From: Opeltia flavorubescens
Lineage: Eukaryota > Ascomycota > Lecanoromycetes > Teloschistales > Teloschistaceae
DNA: 64,000 nt
Direction of reading: 5' to 3'
Assembly (NCBI GenBank): GCA_000442125.1
Contig: KE546965.1
Coordinates: 806,001-870,000, forward strand
A program made the translations under genes and the position numbers. The notes under the pieces are model-generated. The model did no database searches. It saw nothing but the letters and a program-made list of their open reading frames with translations, and was not told the DNA's origin. Shown one piece after another: positions 9,910 through 21,316 of the stretch. Every line of letters begins with the position of its first letter. Positions within the stretch are counted from its first letter, which is position 1.

Positions 9910-11673
9910 ATGGCTGATCCGATATCCGTATTTCAACTTATTGGTGCTGCCAGTGGATTGGCTCTTCAGTGCGGCAAGGTCATCAACGACCTCCATACTC
10001 TATCAGAGCGCTATCGGTATGCCGAATTGACAATTAGCTCTATGAGTTCAGTTCTAGAGACCGTGCAATGGTCATGGCGCCGAATAGATCAGATACTCGA
10101 ACAATGGACACAAGTGGAAACAGCCTGGGAAGATGATGCTATTGATGTCTTCCAACAGCTCGATCGTTCACTCAGGGGCGGCACCGTAGTGATTTCAGCT
10201 CTCGCCGGAGACTTAAGTTCATGGACCAGCAACCCAGTTCCGATCAGGTTTGGCTTGACTCGAAAGGCAAAGGTCATTTGGCACGAAAGCCTTCTCAAGG
10301 ATCATCAAGATAGACTTCGGGACCAGGTAAATTCAATGAATTTGCTGATGAGTGTGATGCAGATGTGAGTTCTGTTAAATTGCATCTGCTGTACAAAATT
10401 TAACCAGAGTGTAAGGCCGAATGCTGTTGTCCGCAGAAAAGCTCTTGATATTGGCCAGGAGGTTTTCCAAAAATCTGACCAGAGCGCTTACTCAATCATC
10501 CCAAGCAGATACTCACGGTCCTTGCGGGACAGTATACTTAGCTCAGATAGCCAAACATCTCTTGTGTACCAAGAACTGAGTATTGATTCCGATCTATTTA
10601 CGGCCGGGGTATACAAGCGGAACTACCGTAATGCCCTTTTTCGCCGCCTTCTGCCCAAAGGCAAATACTCTTCAAATATCCCATGCTCGCCAACGGTTCT
10701 ATCAGCTCTGGAAAGACAGGAAGCTCTAACCGATATTTCTCAGTCCCGATCCCTAAGCATCACGCCCGCCGTATATGAAAGTGAGGGTCCACCGCTCATC
10801 CCGAAACGGATACACGTAACATCAAGTAATCCGAGCTTTTTCATCACAGCCTACGCAGAGGAACATATTACGACAGAGGAGCGCCAGATGCTTAGACTTC
10901 CTTTCATGGCAACAGAATTTATCTCCTTTCGCGATCTCGTGGCCCAACGTAGACAGGATGACGCCGAACTTATCGAATGTCTGGCTAAGACAACTTCGAG
11001 TGACCGTACCGTGTTCATACGCCCAAAATGGGCATTTACGTCACATAGTATATTCGGGATTCGAGGCCCTTGGCTCAAGCCTGACCTCGTCAGAATTTTG
11101 GTATCCGAAAGCGATGATGATTGTTACATTGACCTGCTACAAATTCTTGACGACTATCGATTGCTTAGCCGGGTACTCTCAGAGGGCTATGATTTCTCTA
11201 TCTACTGGCTGGGATATTGTCTTATAACGGCATGTATCAAAGACAAGGACTGGCTCGCAAGACTGATACTCCGGCGAAAGTTCAGCTTAGATCCCGTAAG
11301 GCAGGAGATTCAGAAGCATTATCGCTATAGCAGCCCGGTCTTGTTAGCTCTTGAACACTGGAATCCCTATGTTTTAAGGGTCCTCATCAAGGATGAAAGG
11401 TTGAGGATAGACTGCCTACATCATAGTCTGAAAAGAAGACTACTCCTAACAGCCCTGATTCATGAAGATGGGCAAATGCTAGCTGATGTTGCAGAGGTCA
11501 TACTTGAAGACATGTGTCGTCAAGTATTAGGATCGAAGCCTGTAAACCTCGGTATACGAAATGGAGTTAAAAGAGCATTCATCACTGCTGTTACAGACGC
11601 TGGAGTAGATATGGACTTGGAGAAGGAACTTGAGATGGTCGCGCATCTTATAATGAGGGAGTCTATCATGTAA
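9910..11673 (+). CDS. Protein with fungal STAND-type N-terminal domain, C-terminus of unknown function
   Basis: Two exons, 9910-10364 and 10437-11673, joined across a 72-nt intron (GTGAGT, branch TTTAAC, acceptor CAG) to give 563 residues. The first about 150 residues (starting MADPISVFQLIGAASGLALQ) match the helical fungal N-terminal domain found at the front of NACHT/STAND and ankyrin proteins, thought to act as a signalling or oligomerisation module. No P-loop (GxxGxGK[ST]) and no clear ankyrin or WD repeats follow. The C-terminal 350 residues are helical with leucine-rich stretches (LLQILDDYRLLSRVLSEGYD) and look like a degenerate repeat or solenoid domain. The role is unknown; membership in a self-recognition network is inference from the domain alone. 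Confidence 0.8.
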
Positions 11674-12220
11674 ATGTACTTGGTCGATGGCGAAAGAGGC
11701 AGAGCTATCAACAATATTCAAAATCATCTATCTTCAGGAGCAAGATTTTATCTACTGATGTTGCGTATGAGATGTAAGGATATCATATCCCTGAAAGAAA
11801 AGCTGATTGGATGATAGAAGACCTGGAGAAGTCTGAGACGATCAATAGCGCCTACATCATTTTCACCCAAAACCCTGCGCTACTCCTTTCAAAATAATAT
11901 GAAGGAGCACATGTCCAGTATTATTAACGGGCTCCCTCATGTTGAAGCAAGAGGCCTCTGACTCCTCCACCAAAGTAGCAATATATTGGCACTACTACGC
12001 TTTCGCCTCAGTTCTTGACTGCTAGGTCGCAAGACGGTCACCACGACTGAGAACCTCCTAGGGATCAGGCTTCACAGCGACCTAAGACACTATTATGAAA
12101 TTAGTTCGAGATACCTTCCGAAGCAAAGGTCAAGTTTGACCTCTTCTCTCCAGTCCCAATTAGCATCAAAAGTTCGGGAGTCAGGTACGCTGTGGTCAGA
12201 TTTTTCTCTTAGCCACCAGA
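11674..12220. other. Intergenic, nothing recognised
   Basis: I see no supported gene or RNA gene here. Confidence 0.5.
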
Positions 12221-12484
12221 ATGATTAGTTTTCGCTCCTTTAAATCCACTTTCCATTTTATTTTCTGCCATACACCGGCTCTAGTTCTAAACCCGGATGA
12301 AACCGAAGGGAAGCATTCTAGAATGATGAGATCTGGCACGCGGCGGCTTCTTTTATTGCTGTCATCATCCCGAGGTAAGTTCCGTTTGTCGATCTTCTTG
12401 CTGTTTTGTAAGGCACTAATGGCTCTAGTACGATTATTCTGTGCAGGAGGGGGGTCAATTCATATGATCACGACTAAGGAGTAG
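12221..12484 (+). CDS. Possible small two-exon gene, unknown product
   Basis: An 87-codon frame beginning MISFRSFKSTFHF contains a convincing intron: donor GTAAGT at 12375, an ACTAAT branch point and acceptor CTAG ending at 12428 (54 nt, in frame). Spliced, it would encode 69 residues with a hydrophobic first part and a leucine run (RRLLLLLSSSR). No domain is recognised. The frame could be chance; the splice signals are the only support. Confidence 0.22.
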   Translation: MISFRSFKSTFHFIFCHTPALVLNPDETEGKHSRMMRSGTRRLLLLLSSSRGKFRLSIFLLFCKALMALVRLFCAGGGSIHMITTKE

Positions 12485-12957
12485 ATGCAAATCACAAACG
12501 CTGGAAAGTTTTGTCGTAATTTGATCAGTGGTTCAGCAGCCTTAGCTATCAGTTCTACAATATGTCTTAAAAGTAAATAAACCCCTTGCATCCTTTCACT
12601 TCCATTACTCAACAAAGGATAACAATATCTTCTCTCCACTAACGATACCTTGGTGCTCGCTCGCCGCGAACCCTAAGACTCAACCAACACCTCCTTACTA
12701 GGCTCATGTGTCTTGCTAGTAGAGGAACAGAATGGGTGACTTTGAGTAATACCGAGATTTTGAAACGCAAATATACCAATGACATCAAGGAATGATGCAA
12801 CTCATAGCGGGAGGAAGCAATAATAATGCTTTATGTCTTGTCGAGCCAAATCCAGAGACACGAGCGAAAGTCCTTTTGAAAGTTACAATGTATCTAAATG
12901 ACCCCGGGCGACTTATATGATATCCCCCAACGGCTTTCTATACTGCCGGCTAGATTT

Positions 12958-13725
12958 AGCTTATTCAACCTCTTGTATGTTGTCTGGCGAGTTGTTGTCC
13001 TCTTCGTCATCCAGCTCCAAGTCATCTTCCTTAAAATCATCAAATATACGCTTGAAAGTTACTTGTCGAACCTCCCCGGGCTTGATTTCATTCATTTCAT
13101 GCTCTTCGTTCCAAATGTCCCTTTGGTACCGTAAATTGTCCCAGAGACACAGCAATTGATCACAGCCAATATCGAGTCCAATATTTTAGGCAGCAGATCT
13201 TGTTGAGTGCTCTGAAAACCCGTTATGCGCGGTCGCGGTGGTGATGAAGGCTGTTGATCTTCATTGGAGCTTTGGCCGAGGGTAAACATTCAGAAACCAG
13301 TCCTTCATCGTAGCCGTTGAAATGCAACAGGCCTTCGCATTGCCCACTTCCAGCACCCTGCCACATAAAAACCTGTTTGGCTATTCCGTATGTCTGGCCC
13401 ATCAATTGTACCTGGTGATTTTGGTCCCGTGGGTCAGCTTGATTGATGCAAATCGCGTCAATCAATATGAGCACTCCCAACCTCAGGTGACGTGCTAAGC
13501 GTGGGAGATTATGAGGATTTGTACCATAGATAATTCCAGTCCATTGACCAAAATCTGATGAGGCTTTTCTGAGGAATCCCAGGCGTATGATAAGCAAGTA
13601 TAATCGCTATCCATTGTTATGTGGCGAAGCCGACAGTTAACGATGCTATTCAAGAGCTCGGGCAAGACTTCAACGACGCGGATTTCGCAATTCGCCTGAT
13701 CAAGCTTCTCGTATTGATGAGACAT
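12958..13725 (-). pseudogene. Remnant of a HET (heterokaryon incompatibility) domain gene
   Basis: On the minus strand, pieces in more than one frame follow the order of the HET domain: an opening with IRVVEVLPELLNSIVNCRL and then YTCLSYAWDSSEK (the usual L-SY-WG region), the ILVNGLEL strand, a helix with LPRLARHLRLGVLILIDAIC followed by INQ (the hallmark IDAICINQ), and QLMGQTYGIAKQVFMWQGAG. The frame does not stay open through these motifs. A further piece with an acidic end (about 12958-13155) may be the tail. HET proteins mediate cell death on non-self fusion. Given the break, I read this as an inactive relic, although an unrecognised short intron cannot be wholly excluded. Confidence 0.65.
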
Positions 13726-14244
13726 TACCGCGTAATAGCTACTAAGGTATCAAGAGCGAATATTCAACGGAGAAGGGAATCGCAAAGAGCCGCAATAAGT
13801 ATTTTGATAGGGGATGGCTTGTATATACTTAGTGCTATTAGGCAAGCAGACACGCTTACCAAGATAGACAGCCTGGGATTCGTGATCATATTGAAGTCCC
13901 AAAAGGGTACAATGAGATCAATTCACCAATGTTTGTGTATTTCCAGGAACAGACATAGCTTTTTGTATTGAAACATGTCCGGGCAGTTAATAGAATCACG
14001 GGTTTCAGAAATACAGGTAGTGAATAGATGGGCGCCAAGCAATTACTGTTGCACAACCCTCTCTAGTGCAAAATTTCTTGTTTGCGAGTAGTTGTGCCCT
14101 GGCTCCGCTGCACGCAGGTTGTAACGAAGGATTGCAGACTGTAACTACGCATAGGTCAGAATAGACGCTTTTTTCATCTTACATTCTGACTTTTTCTCAA
14201 TTTACAGCCTCCCCGCATTACATTGTCATCAGGTACGACAGCAA
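13726..14244. other. Intergenic, 5' flank of the PAQR gene
   Basis: No gene seen. Divergent upstream space of the HET remnant and the PAQR gene. The last part is pyrimidine-rich before the ATG at 14245. Confidence 0.5.
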
Positions 14245-15359
14245 ATGACATCCGCTCCTCGTCTCCGAGTTCCGCCTCCGCAGCCGCCGGAGGCGCACAA
14301 AGGGCAGGGAATGGAATCCATCAGCGACACCGCATCCAAAGCCCGCAAGGTAAGATGCCCAGTTCTTCTCTCGTTTGACGAGATGCCGGAATGGTTCCGA
14401 CGTGAATCCAATCAGTGGATTCTCCATGGCTATCGCCCCATCTCAGGCTCGGCTCACGCTTCGTTCTACAGTTGGTCATATATCCACAACGAGTCGGTCA
14501 ACATCTATTCCCACCTCATCCCCGCCATTTTCTTCCTGCTCGGCGAGTGGTATATTCAGCAGTACCTTGCCAGCAGATACTCCGGGGTCAGTGGCGCCGA
14601 TTTCATTGCTTTCTCCATCTACATGTTGACGGCTGTTACGTGCTTGTCGTTGTCGGCGACGTACCATACCTTGATAAACCACTCCCAACACGTGGAGCAT
14701 TTCTGCCTGCGATTGGATATGCTAGGTGTAGTGATCTTCATATTGGGTGATCTTGTCTTGGGGATATATATGGTTTTCTGGTGTGAACATTTGCCACGCA
14801 ATATCTACTGGTCCATGGTTAGTTAATTTTCATGTGCACAGCTCTGTTTGTTTTCGCTTAGATCAGACGTGGTACTTGAGTCTAACACTGTCTCTTTCCT
14901 CACTTAATAGATTGGAGTTTTCGGGACGTTGACGATCTTCATGACGATGCATCCCAAATTCCAGGGCTCGAAATATCGCCTCTTCCGAGCATTGATGTTC
15001 GTGGCCACTGGCTTATCCGGCATTGCGCCATTGATCCACGGACTCATTGTGTTCGGCATGTCGCAGATGATGCGAAAAGCTTTTCCCTATACTCTGGCAA
15101 AAGCAGGCTGCCTTCTATCTGGGACTTCGTTTTATGCAGTAAGTCTTCTAATTCCCGCACACGATAGAGGAAACTGACCCTAACACATATACTTCTGAAG
15201 ACCAGGTTTCCCGAAAGTCGATATCCTGGCAAATTCGACATGTGGGGCTCTCATTCAATCTTTCACGTCTTGGTGGTATGCGCCGCTGTTGTCCAGTTGG
15301 TTGGGTATCTGGATGCCTTCGACTATGCTCAAGCAAACCTTACTTGCTCGTCTCCTTGA
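14245..15359 (+). CDS. PAQR / AdipoR-type seven-helix membrane protein (Izh/hemolysin-III family)
   Basis: Three exons, 14245-14817, 14911-15138 and 15201-15359, all joined in phase 0, give 319 residues. The introns have donors GTTAGT and GTAAGT; the acceptors are AATAG and GAAG. Family marks are clear: ESVNIYSHLIPA at the first helix, SATYHT with H141, and the last-helix motif DMWGSHSIFH with H285 and H289; these three histidines bind zinc in AdipoR structures. Seven membrane helices can be traced from about residue 88 to 310. Fungal Izh proteins influence zinc and sterol metabolism, and the family includes ceramidase-like receptors. The N-terminus is cytosolic and proline-rich. Confidence 0.92.
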
Positions 15360-17640
15360 GTTATGTATACACGGCAAGTATGGAGTTTCCGGCCTCTGGA
15401 ATGAGGGTCCAAACGCTGACTGTAGGATGATAAACAGAAGTATATGATCTGATCGCTGCTAACCATGGCTGATACTTGGTGTGACTACCTGTATCTAACG
15501 GCGTCATCGTTAAGGAAATTTGGAGTCTATTATCCCAGTGTAAATTTCTGTAAGCATTTAAATCCGGATTTGACAACGAGATGTCTTTCTTGTATGTTGC
15601 CATTTTACTTTCCAGCAGAACACCTCTGCTTCTTTCTGGCAGGCTTCTTGAAACGGGATGTGCGCTTTCACAAAGTGATAGATAGGGCACTGAGTTCGAG
15701 CACTGAGTTCTTACATTGGTCTAGCGTGTATAGATGTTGTAGCTCAGCTTTTGGAGGCTCATGAACGAGGAAGATGGCTGGATGGTAAGATTTGGTTCAA
15801 CGGATTCACCAGTATTTCCGTAGTTGAACATGACATGTCCCTCATTTCGAAGGGTCGCATTATTGCGCCTGGTACGGCCAGCAGCTGGTAACCATTGTTC
15901 TCCGACCATTATTTCGTACCCATTTCAATGAGTTGGAGAGACTGCCCCCTTGATTACGCTTCGAGCTACCAAAGCTCTAGATCAAGCTCTATGAGCGATA
16001 TACAAAAGATCAGGATCGGGAGAATTGACAAGCAAAAAAATCCACTTCTTGGAAATATTTTTTGTACCTAGCTATAAAATTATCCAATCAAACTGATCAA
16101 AATGGAATCTTTGAAGCTTCTTCTCATTTCAAGTCGGGGTGTGTCTCGAAAAATACCAGCATTCACTATCAACGTGCTATTAATTATTAGACTGCAGTCT
16201 GGCGGCAAAGAAAGAAAAATAATAATCTATATTTTCAACCTACCATTTGGCCGGTATCCCAGGTCTCGCTGATACTCCAGAACAGCATTTACCCATTCAT
16301 ATTTTCGATCAAATCCCCATGGACCCTCAGTATTGTTTAAGAAAAGGTTATTGCAATGAATGGCCGCAGTCGCAGGGGCATAAAGATGGTGTAGAATGGC
16401 TTTGCCAGCAATCTATTCATTCTCCGATGAGTTCATATTGATATCTATTTAAGAACCGCTTTCCTTCCGCAACTTCTTTAATAAGGGTTCGAAACATTAT
16501 CACCCCGCTTGTAGAAGAGATAAAAAGCTTATAATGGGTGCCTGCGGTTCATTGATATCAAATAAGTGGTAATTTATCCTACATCAATATTTCAAAATTA
16601 AAATGGTTTTTTTTTTCGCGTGAAGGAGCTCTTGAGAAAAGATGATTGTGTTTACCTCGAGTTCCGATGCTGCGATCGAGAAAGAACGAAACAACGAATG
16701 AACGCTGCTGCAATTCTTCATGGGTTTTAACCCCCGCGGGGGAGGAGGAAGGAGGAAGAAAAATAGACCAAACAGAACAATGTCATAGTTGTATTATCTA
16801 TCCTTTGATTTTTAGCCGGTATATCGATTCTGGGACTCAAACTTTCCATGTCTGATAAGTACGTAGGGGCCTGGCTGTATGGAAAAAAGAATTTATTTCC
16901 CCCCCACCCACCTCCCGGCGCGCTTTCATCAGTAGTACCCGTTCGTCCTCACATGTACTTTCCCTCCTCCTTTTCGGATTCTTCCCCTATCTATCCCTCT
17001 CGAAAACCACTTATTTACTCTCTCTCTCTCACTCTGCCTCCCTCTCTCTCGCTCTTTCGGGATTAGGGTTTTCAATCCACAAATTTTCGATAAAACTTTT
17101 CCCACGTGCATAAGCAATAATCCTCCTTCCCCACTAACCCACGTATTCACAAACGTAGACAATACAGTACCTTCTAGTAGTCCCCTTTCCTTAACGAATA
17201 TAATATTTACCAATGGGGAGGGGTGGCGGGCCGAAAAATACCATTACCCAATTGTATCTACTCAGCGTCTGTCTTGGCCAATTCGGGTCTAGAGTATTGA
17301 CATGGGCAAGTACGAAAATAGAAGGAAGAGTCTATTTTGTTCGTGTGAATGCTATGGATAATGGAATGCTCTATCGTTCAATTGCATGGCGATGTATATT
17401 TAATATTTCGTGGTACCGTAAGGCTGTAATATAGCGTAAAAGATATAGAAAAAAAATATTTTTCTTGCTCGTAGAACAGGGATTAAGCTTAAAACAACGA
17501 CCGTAGTCTCTGGTCAAAATGTCTTGATCTCCCTTGAATATGCATATCTCGAGGTAGATAGTGCATGATTCATAAAAATGGCCATTAAGTTGGTTTTGAT
17601 TGATGGGTCTAGGGCCTATGCAACCTCGGGGCGATCGATT
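15360..17640. other. Long intergenic stretch with low-complexity patches
   Basis: About 2.3 kb without a supported gene. It contains AT-rich sequence around 16000-16250, a short T-run followed by CGCG near 16610, a CT-rich block near 17017-17054, and scattered frames under 100 codons with no recognisable domain. Confidence 0.5.
17017..17054 (+). repeat. CT-rich low-complexity tract
   Basis: An imperfect CTCTCTCT pyrimidine run broken by short interruptions. Such tracts are common in fungal intergenic DNA. Confidence 0.6.
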
Positions 17641-17707
17641 TCAAAATCTGGGTTATTTACTACCGAGAGTAGCTAGTGATAGTGCATATGTACACTTTGC
17701 AGCATCC

Positions 17708-19448
17708 TCAAGCGGCAATCGGAACCCCCTGGCTCCTTTCAATCGCATCAGTACCACTAATACCATCGATTCCATTCACGAGCTTCACGTCCGACCCACC
17801 ACCACCGTTCGCCCACACATCGTTCGCCCCGGTACCGTTCGGCACTATTACCTCACTCTTCTTCTCCTTTTCAGCCAACTCATCCTCCCTTACCATCGCC
17901 ATCTCCTCCACCAACCCCCCCTCTCTCCTCACATCCTCAAACACGGAATCCACAACCTTACCAACCCTCTTCACAATCTCCTCCACATCCCCCCCGCTAA
18001 CGATATACGGCGGACAAATCAAGAAATGATCGCCCAACCACCCATCCGCGGACCCATTCGCCGCAAAAAGCGTGATGTCAAACCCAGGCTCCAGACCCCG
18101 ATTCGCCATGCGCTTTGCGAGACCCAACGCTGCGGGGAAAGGCGCCTTGGTGCCCTTATCAGCAACGAACTCAATGCACCAGAATAGACCTCTGCCACGG
18201 ATATCCCCCACATGAGGATGCGCATCCAAGCGTTTATGGAGGAGAGAACTCAACAATTTCCCCATACGCGCAACATTACCCACCAGGCCATCCTCCTGGA
18301 TAATCCTTTGCACCTCCAGCGCCGCAGCACAACTAGTCGGTAAATTCTGGAAAGTCTGTCCGTGAGTGAAGCAGCCGCTTCCATTCCTCAGGGCATTGAT
18401 GACTTTCTCATTAATGAGGATAGCGGAGATGGGCGCGTAGCCGGATCCCAGGGTTTTCCCCACGATCTCCATGTCTGGGGCGACATCGTTGGGGCTGCCT
18501 TCGGCTTGCCAGGCGTGGTAGGTGCCGGAGCGGCCGAGGCCGCACATTATTTCGTCGTACATGAGGAGGGCGCCGTGGCGGTCGCAGACGGCTTTCATGG
18601 CTGCGAGGTAGCCTGGTACGGGGGGCACGCAGCCGAGTGCCTGCGTTGTGCAATTGTGTTTAGCTTGCTGGGTTTTGTGTAGGGGGAAGAATAGTTCGAT
18701 GTATAGGGAAGGCGACTTACCGTCCCTACGATTGGCTCTATGACAAACGCACAGACGGTCTCCGGACCGACGCGCTGGAATTCTTCCTCCAGGTTCTGGG
18801 CTAGCCGCGCAACATATTCCTCGATGCTTTCGTTCTTCTTTAGATCACGGTAGGTGTGGCAGGGGAGGACATGAGAAACGTTGTCCGGCAGGAACGGCAT
18901 GTACGGCGCTTTTCTGGTCTTGAAGTCGCCCAATGCGAGCGTGCCTATTGTGCAGCCATGCCAAGAACCTTCACGGGCGATGAATCGATGACGGGTAGTG
19001 TTCGGATCGAGTTCGAGGAAGTATTGCCGTGCCAATTTCATCGCTGTTTCCACCGCTTCTGAGCCTAGAATACAGATTTAGCCTAGATTTTCACGTTACA
19101 GATTTTGAGCTTCCTCAATTTACCTGAAGTCGTGAAACATGCTCGCGTCAACGCCCCATCAGTTGAATCGACCAAAAGATCGGCAAGCTGCAGTGCAGCT
19201 GTTGTTTTGTAGAAGGTCGGATGGCAATATTCGATTTCGTCGAGCTGAGCAATGATTGCCTTCTTCACGCGGGCATTGCGATGGCCGACTGCTGATACTG
19301 ACGCACCACCCGTGGCATCGAGGATACGTTGGCCATTGACTGTTTCTGTGTAGAGGGGCGAGCAGGATTTCACCAAAGCGTATGGCTCATTGTCGGTGTG
19401 TCGGTAGAAGTATCCGGTCTTAGGCCCATCGACCTTTGATGGACTCAT
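17708..19448 (-). CDS. Class III (PLP-dependent) aminotransferase
   Basis: Three exons on the minus strand: 19448-19124, 19064-18721 and 18640-17708, closing in phase to 533 residues. Splice donors are GTAAAT and GTAAGT; acceptors are CTAG and GCAG. The family transfers an amino group from omega-amino acids, ornithine or similar donors to an oxo-acid using pyridoxal phosphate. Motifs are in order: TTSGSEAVETAMKLAR (rebuilt across intron 1; phosphate-binding region), SWHGCTIG, EPIVGT (across intron 2), YDEIMCGLGRSG with D252 (pyridine-nitrogen aspartate), and VGKTLGSGYAP with K285 (Schiff-base lysine). Length exceeds the usual about 450 because of an added C-terminal tail of roughly 65 residues rich in Gly, Asn and acidic residues. 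No organelle signal is evident. Confidence 0.92.
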
Positions 19449-19573
19449 CGTAAAGGACTGGGGACTCTGTCACAGAGGTACGATCAGGACGACCCGAATA
19501 GCAGGCAGGTGATAGAGAGTGGGATTTTGAGCTTGGTATGAATTCCCGGTTCATCTTGGGATTTTCCTCGAGA

Positions 19574-19580
19574 TATATAT
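19574..19580 (-). promoter_or_regulatory. TATA-like box for the aminotransferase gene
   Basis: A TATATAT motif about 125 bases upstream of the minus-strand ATG at 19448. Inferred from position. Confidence 0.3.
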
Positions 19581-21316
19581 GCTGATCAAGAACGTACCCC
19601 CGCATCTCGAATGGATTTCTGACATGGTGACATGGGTCTGAGAGATCATCCTCCGTGCAAGCTTCTAGAACAATGATGCTGAAGACAGCGCATATCGGTT
19701 ACACAACGATGGTGGACATGAAGCGCAGCGACGACCTCGGCCAGATCTACCGCTTCGACCTGTCTTCGTGCTTTAGGTTCAGCGATCTCCACGGATACAA
19801 AAACCGATCACCAGTGACATGCAGCATGCGAGGCATGCCCGATACCGGTCTTTATGGCAAAGTATTCCCGTTATTGGGTCTGCCGTAGTTCCGGCGTTGA
19901 TAGACCTGTACCAGCACTTGGATCATATTGTCTTCAAACAGCGTTTTCGAGGCAGAGGAATCAAGCTGAAAGGCTCCAAAACTGATCCAGATACTGTTCT
20001 GTTTGTCCTCGTGTAGATCCGACATCGGTAGTATGAAATCAAACAAAAACGAAGATGACGGTTAATTCCTTATCGGTTTACATTAGATCGAAGCAAGTCG
20101 TTCGGAGACATTCGGATTATAGAACAGCGGAGTAAGTGCTTAATCGACGATACCTTCAAGCCTAAGGCGGATCACTCCAAATGCAGAAAATGCGATTTGA
20201 ATCAATTGTGCATGTAACATCTTGCATTATCAGCCTGTCAAAATTCGTCAGCGGGGTTGTCTCCGCAATCTGCACCCCAGAGACTAGCGATGCGAACACA
20301 TTAGGATTTAAGCGAGAATAAAAAGGACTGGTTCTCGCGCGGGTATTTGAAGCGCTCCGAGCCGTGTGGCTAGTCTCATGCAATGCATGATCGTCGATCC
20401 TAGATGCACGATTCGGGCGGGGTCGGCTCGTGTGCAGTAGAATGAATACTCTTCTGGGATCAGAGAAAAGTTCATGCGCGGGGATGAGTTCTCCGGATAG
20501 ATTCAAAGGAGCATTGAGTCGGCTCTTCCGTCACAAGATGAGAAGTCCTAATATGAACTTTGCTAGGTATGTGGCCACAGTCGCCTGGATAAAAGTGAGG
20601 ATTTTGTGGCCGGCCAAAGAAGGAAAATGCCTAGACATCGGACATAGCGCTAGGGAAATAAGCAGCTGGCTAGAAAAGACTAAGGTAATTGACACTTGGT
20701 GAAGAAATGTACCTAAGTATCTTGTACATTAGCCTTTTGCTCGATGCGACCAAGGAGGTAAGAATGATCTGGCTTACAGCTACTTAAGTAGAGTACAGAT
20801 CGGAGATTGCGCGATGCTCATGCCCTATATGGCCGAGATCCCCAGGCGAGATATTCGTTTCCACGTGCCAGACAGGGATCCTATCCCGTGATTCTTCACT
20901 TGAGGATATTGCATCGGAGAAAGCATTACGTTCGTCTGGCCAAGTCAGCGCATGGCATAATGTCGATGAAATGTCTGATGTGAACATCATTCACCCAATC
21001 CTCTACCGTACAGCGCATTGCATGGCTGCATTGGCTCAAATCACTCCGCTTACAGCTTCTGATGGACCCCGCTCCGTACTTCATACGAGCTCCTCCGTTG
21101 TGCCGTGAGGGGATTCTTAAGCCACGAGTATGTACTCAATACCTCATTTCCAAACTCAATCTTTGCCGCTGGTGATGTCGTCACCCTGCCAAAAGGGTCT
21201 TGCGGGGAGATGTGAGTCAGCAATTCAGTCTTTCCACTTGGCTCCTTCCCTGTGCCCGCCTCTTTTCCTGCGTCTTCCATCAGCTACTGTCGAGCTTTCT
21301 CCTAGAAATTTATATT
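19581..21316. other. Intergenic between divergent aminotransferase and MFS genes
   Basis: About 1.7 kb. Frames at 19655-20016, minus 20162-20506 and 20430-20702 show no recognisable domain. It should contain the promoters of both flanking genes. Confidence 0.5.

Noticed and set aside
16480-16500. GGGTTCGAAAC resembling a tRNA T-loop
   Set aside because: No matching acceptor stem or anticodon arm at the proper spacing.
18411-18653. Arg-rich and other alternative frames over the aminotransferase
   Set aside because: They overlap exon 3, which carries the catalytic residues; they are shadows.
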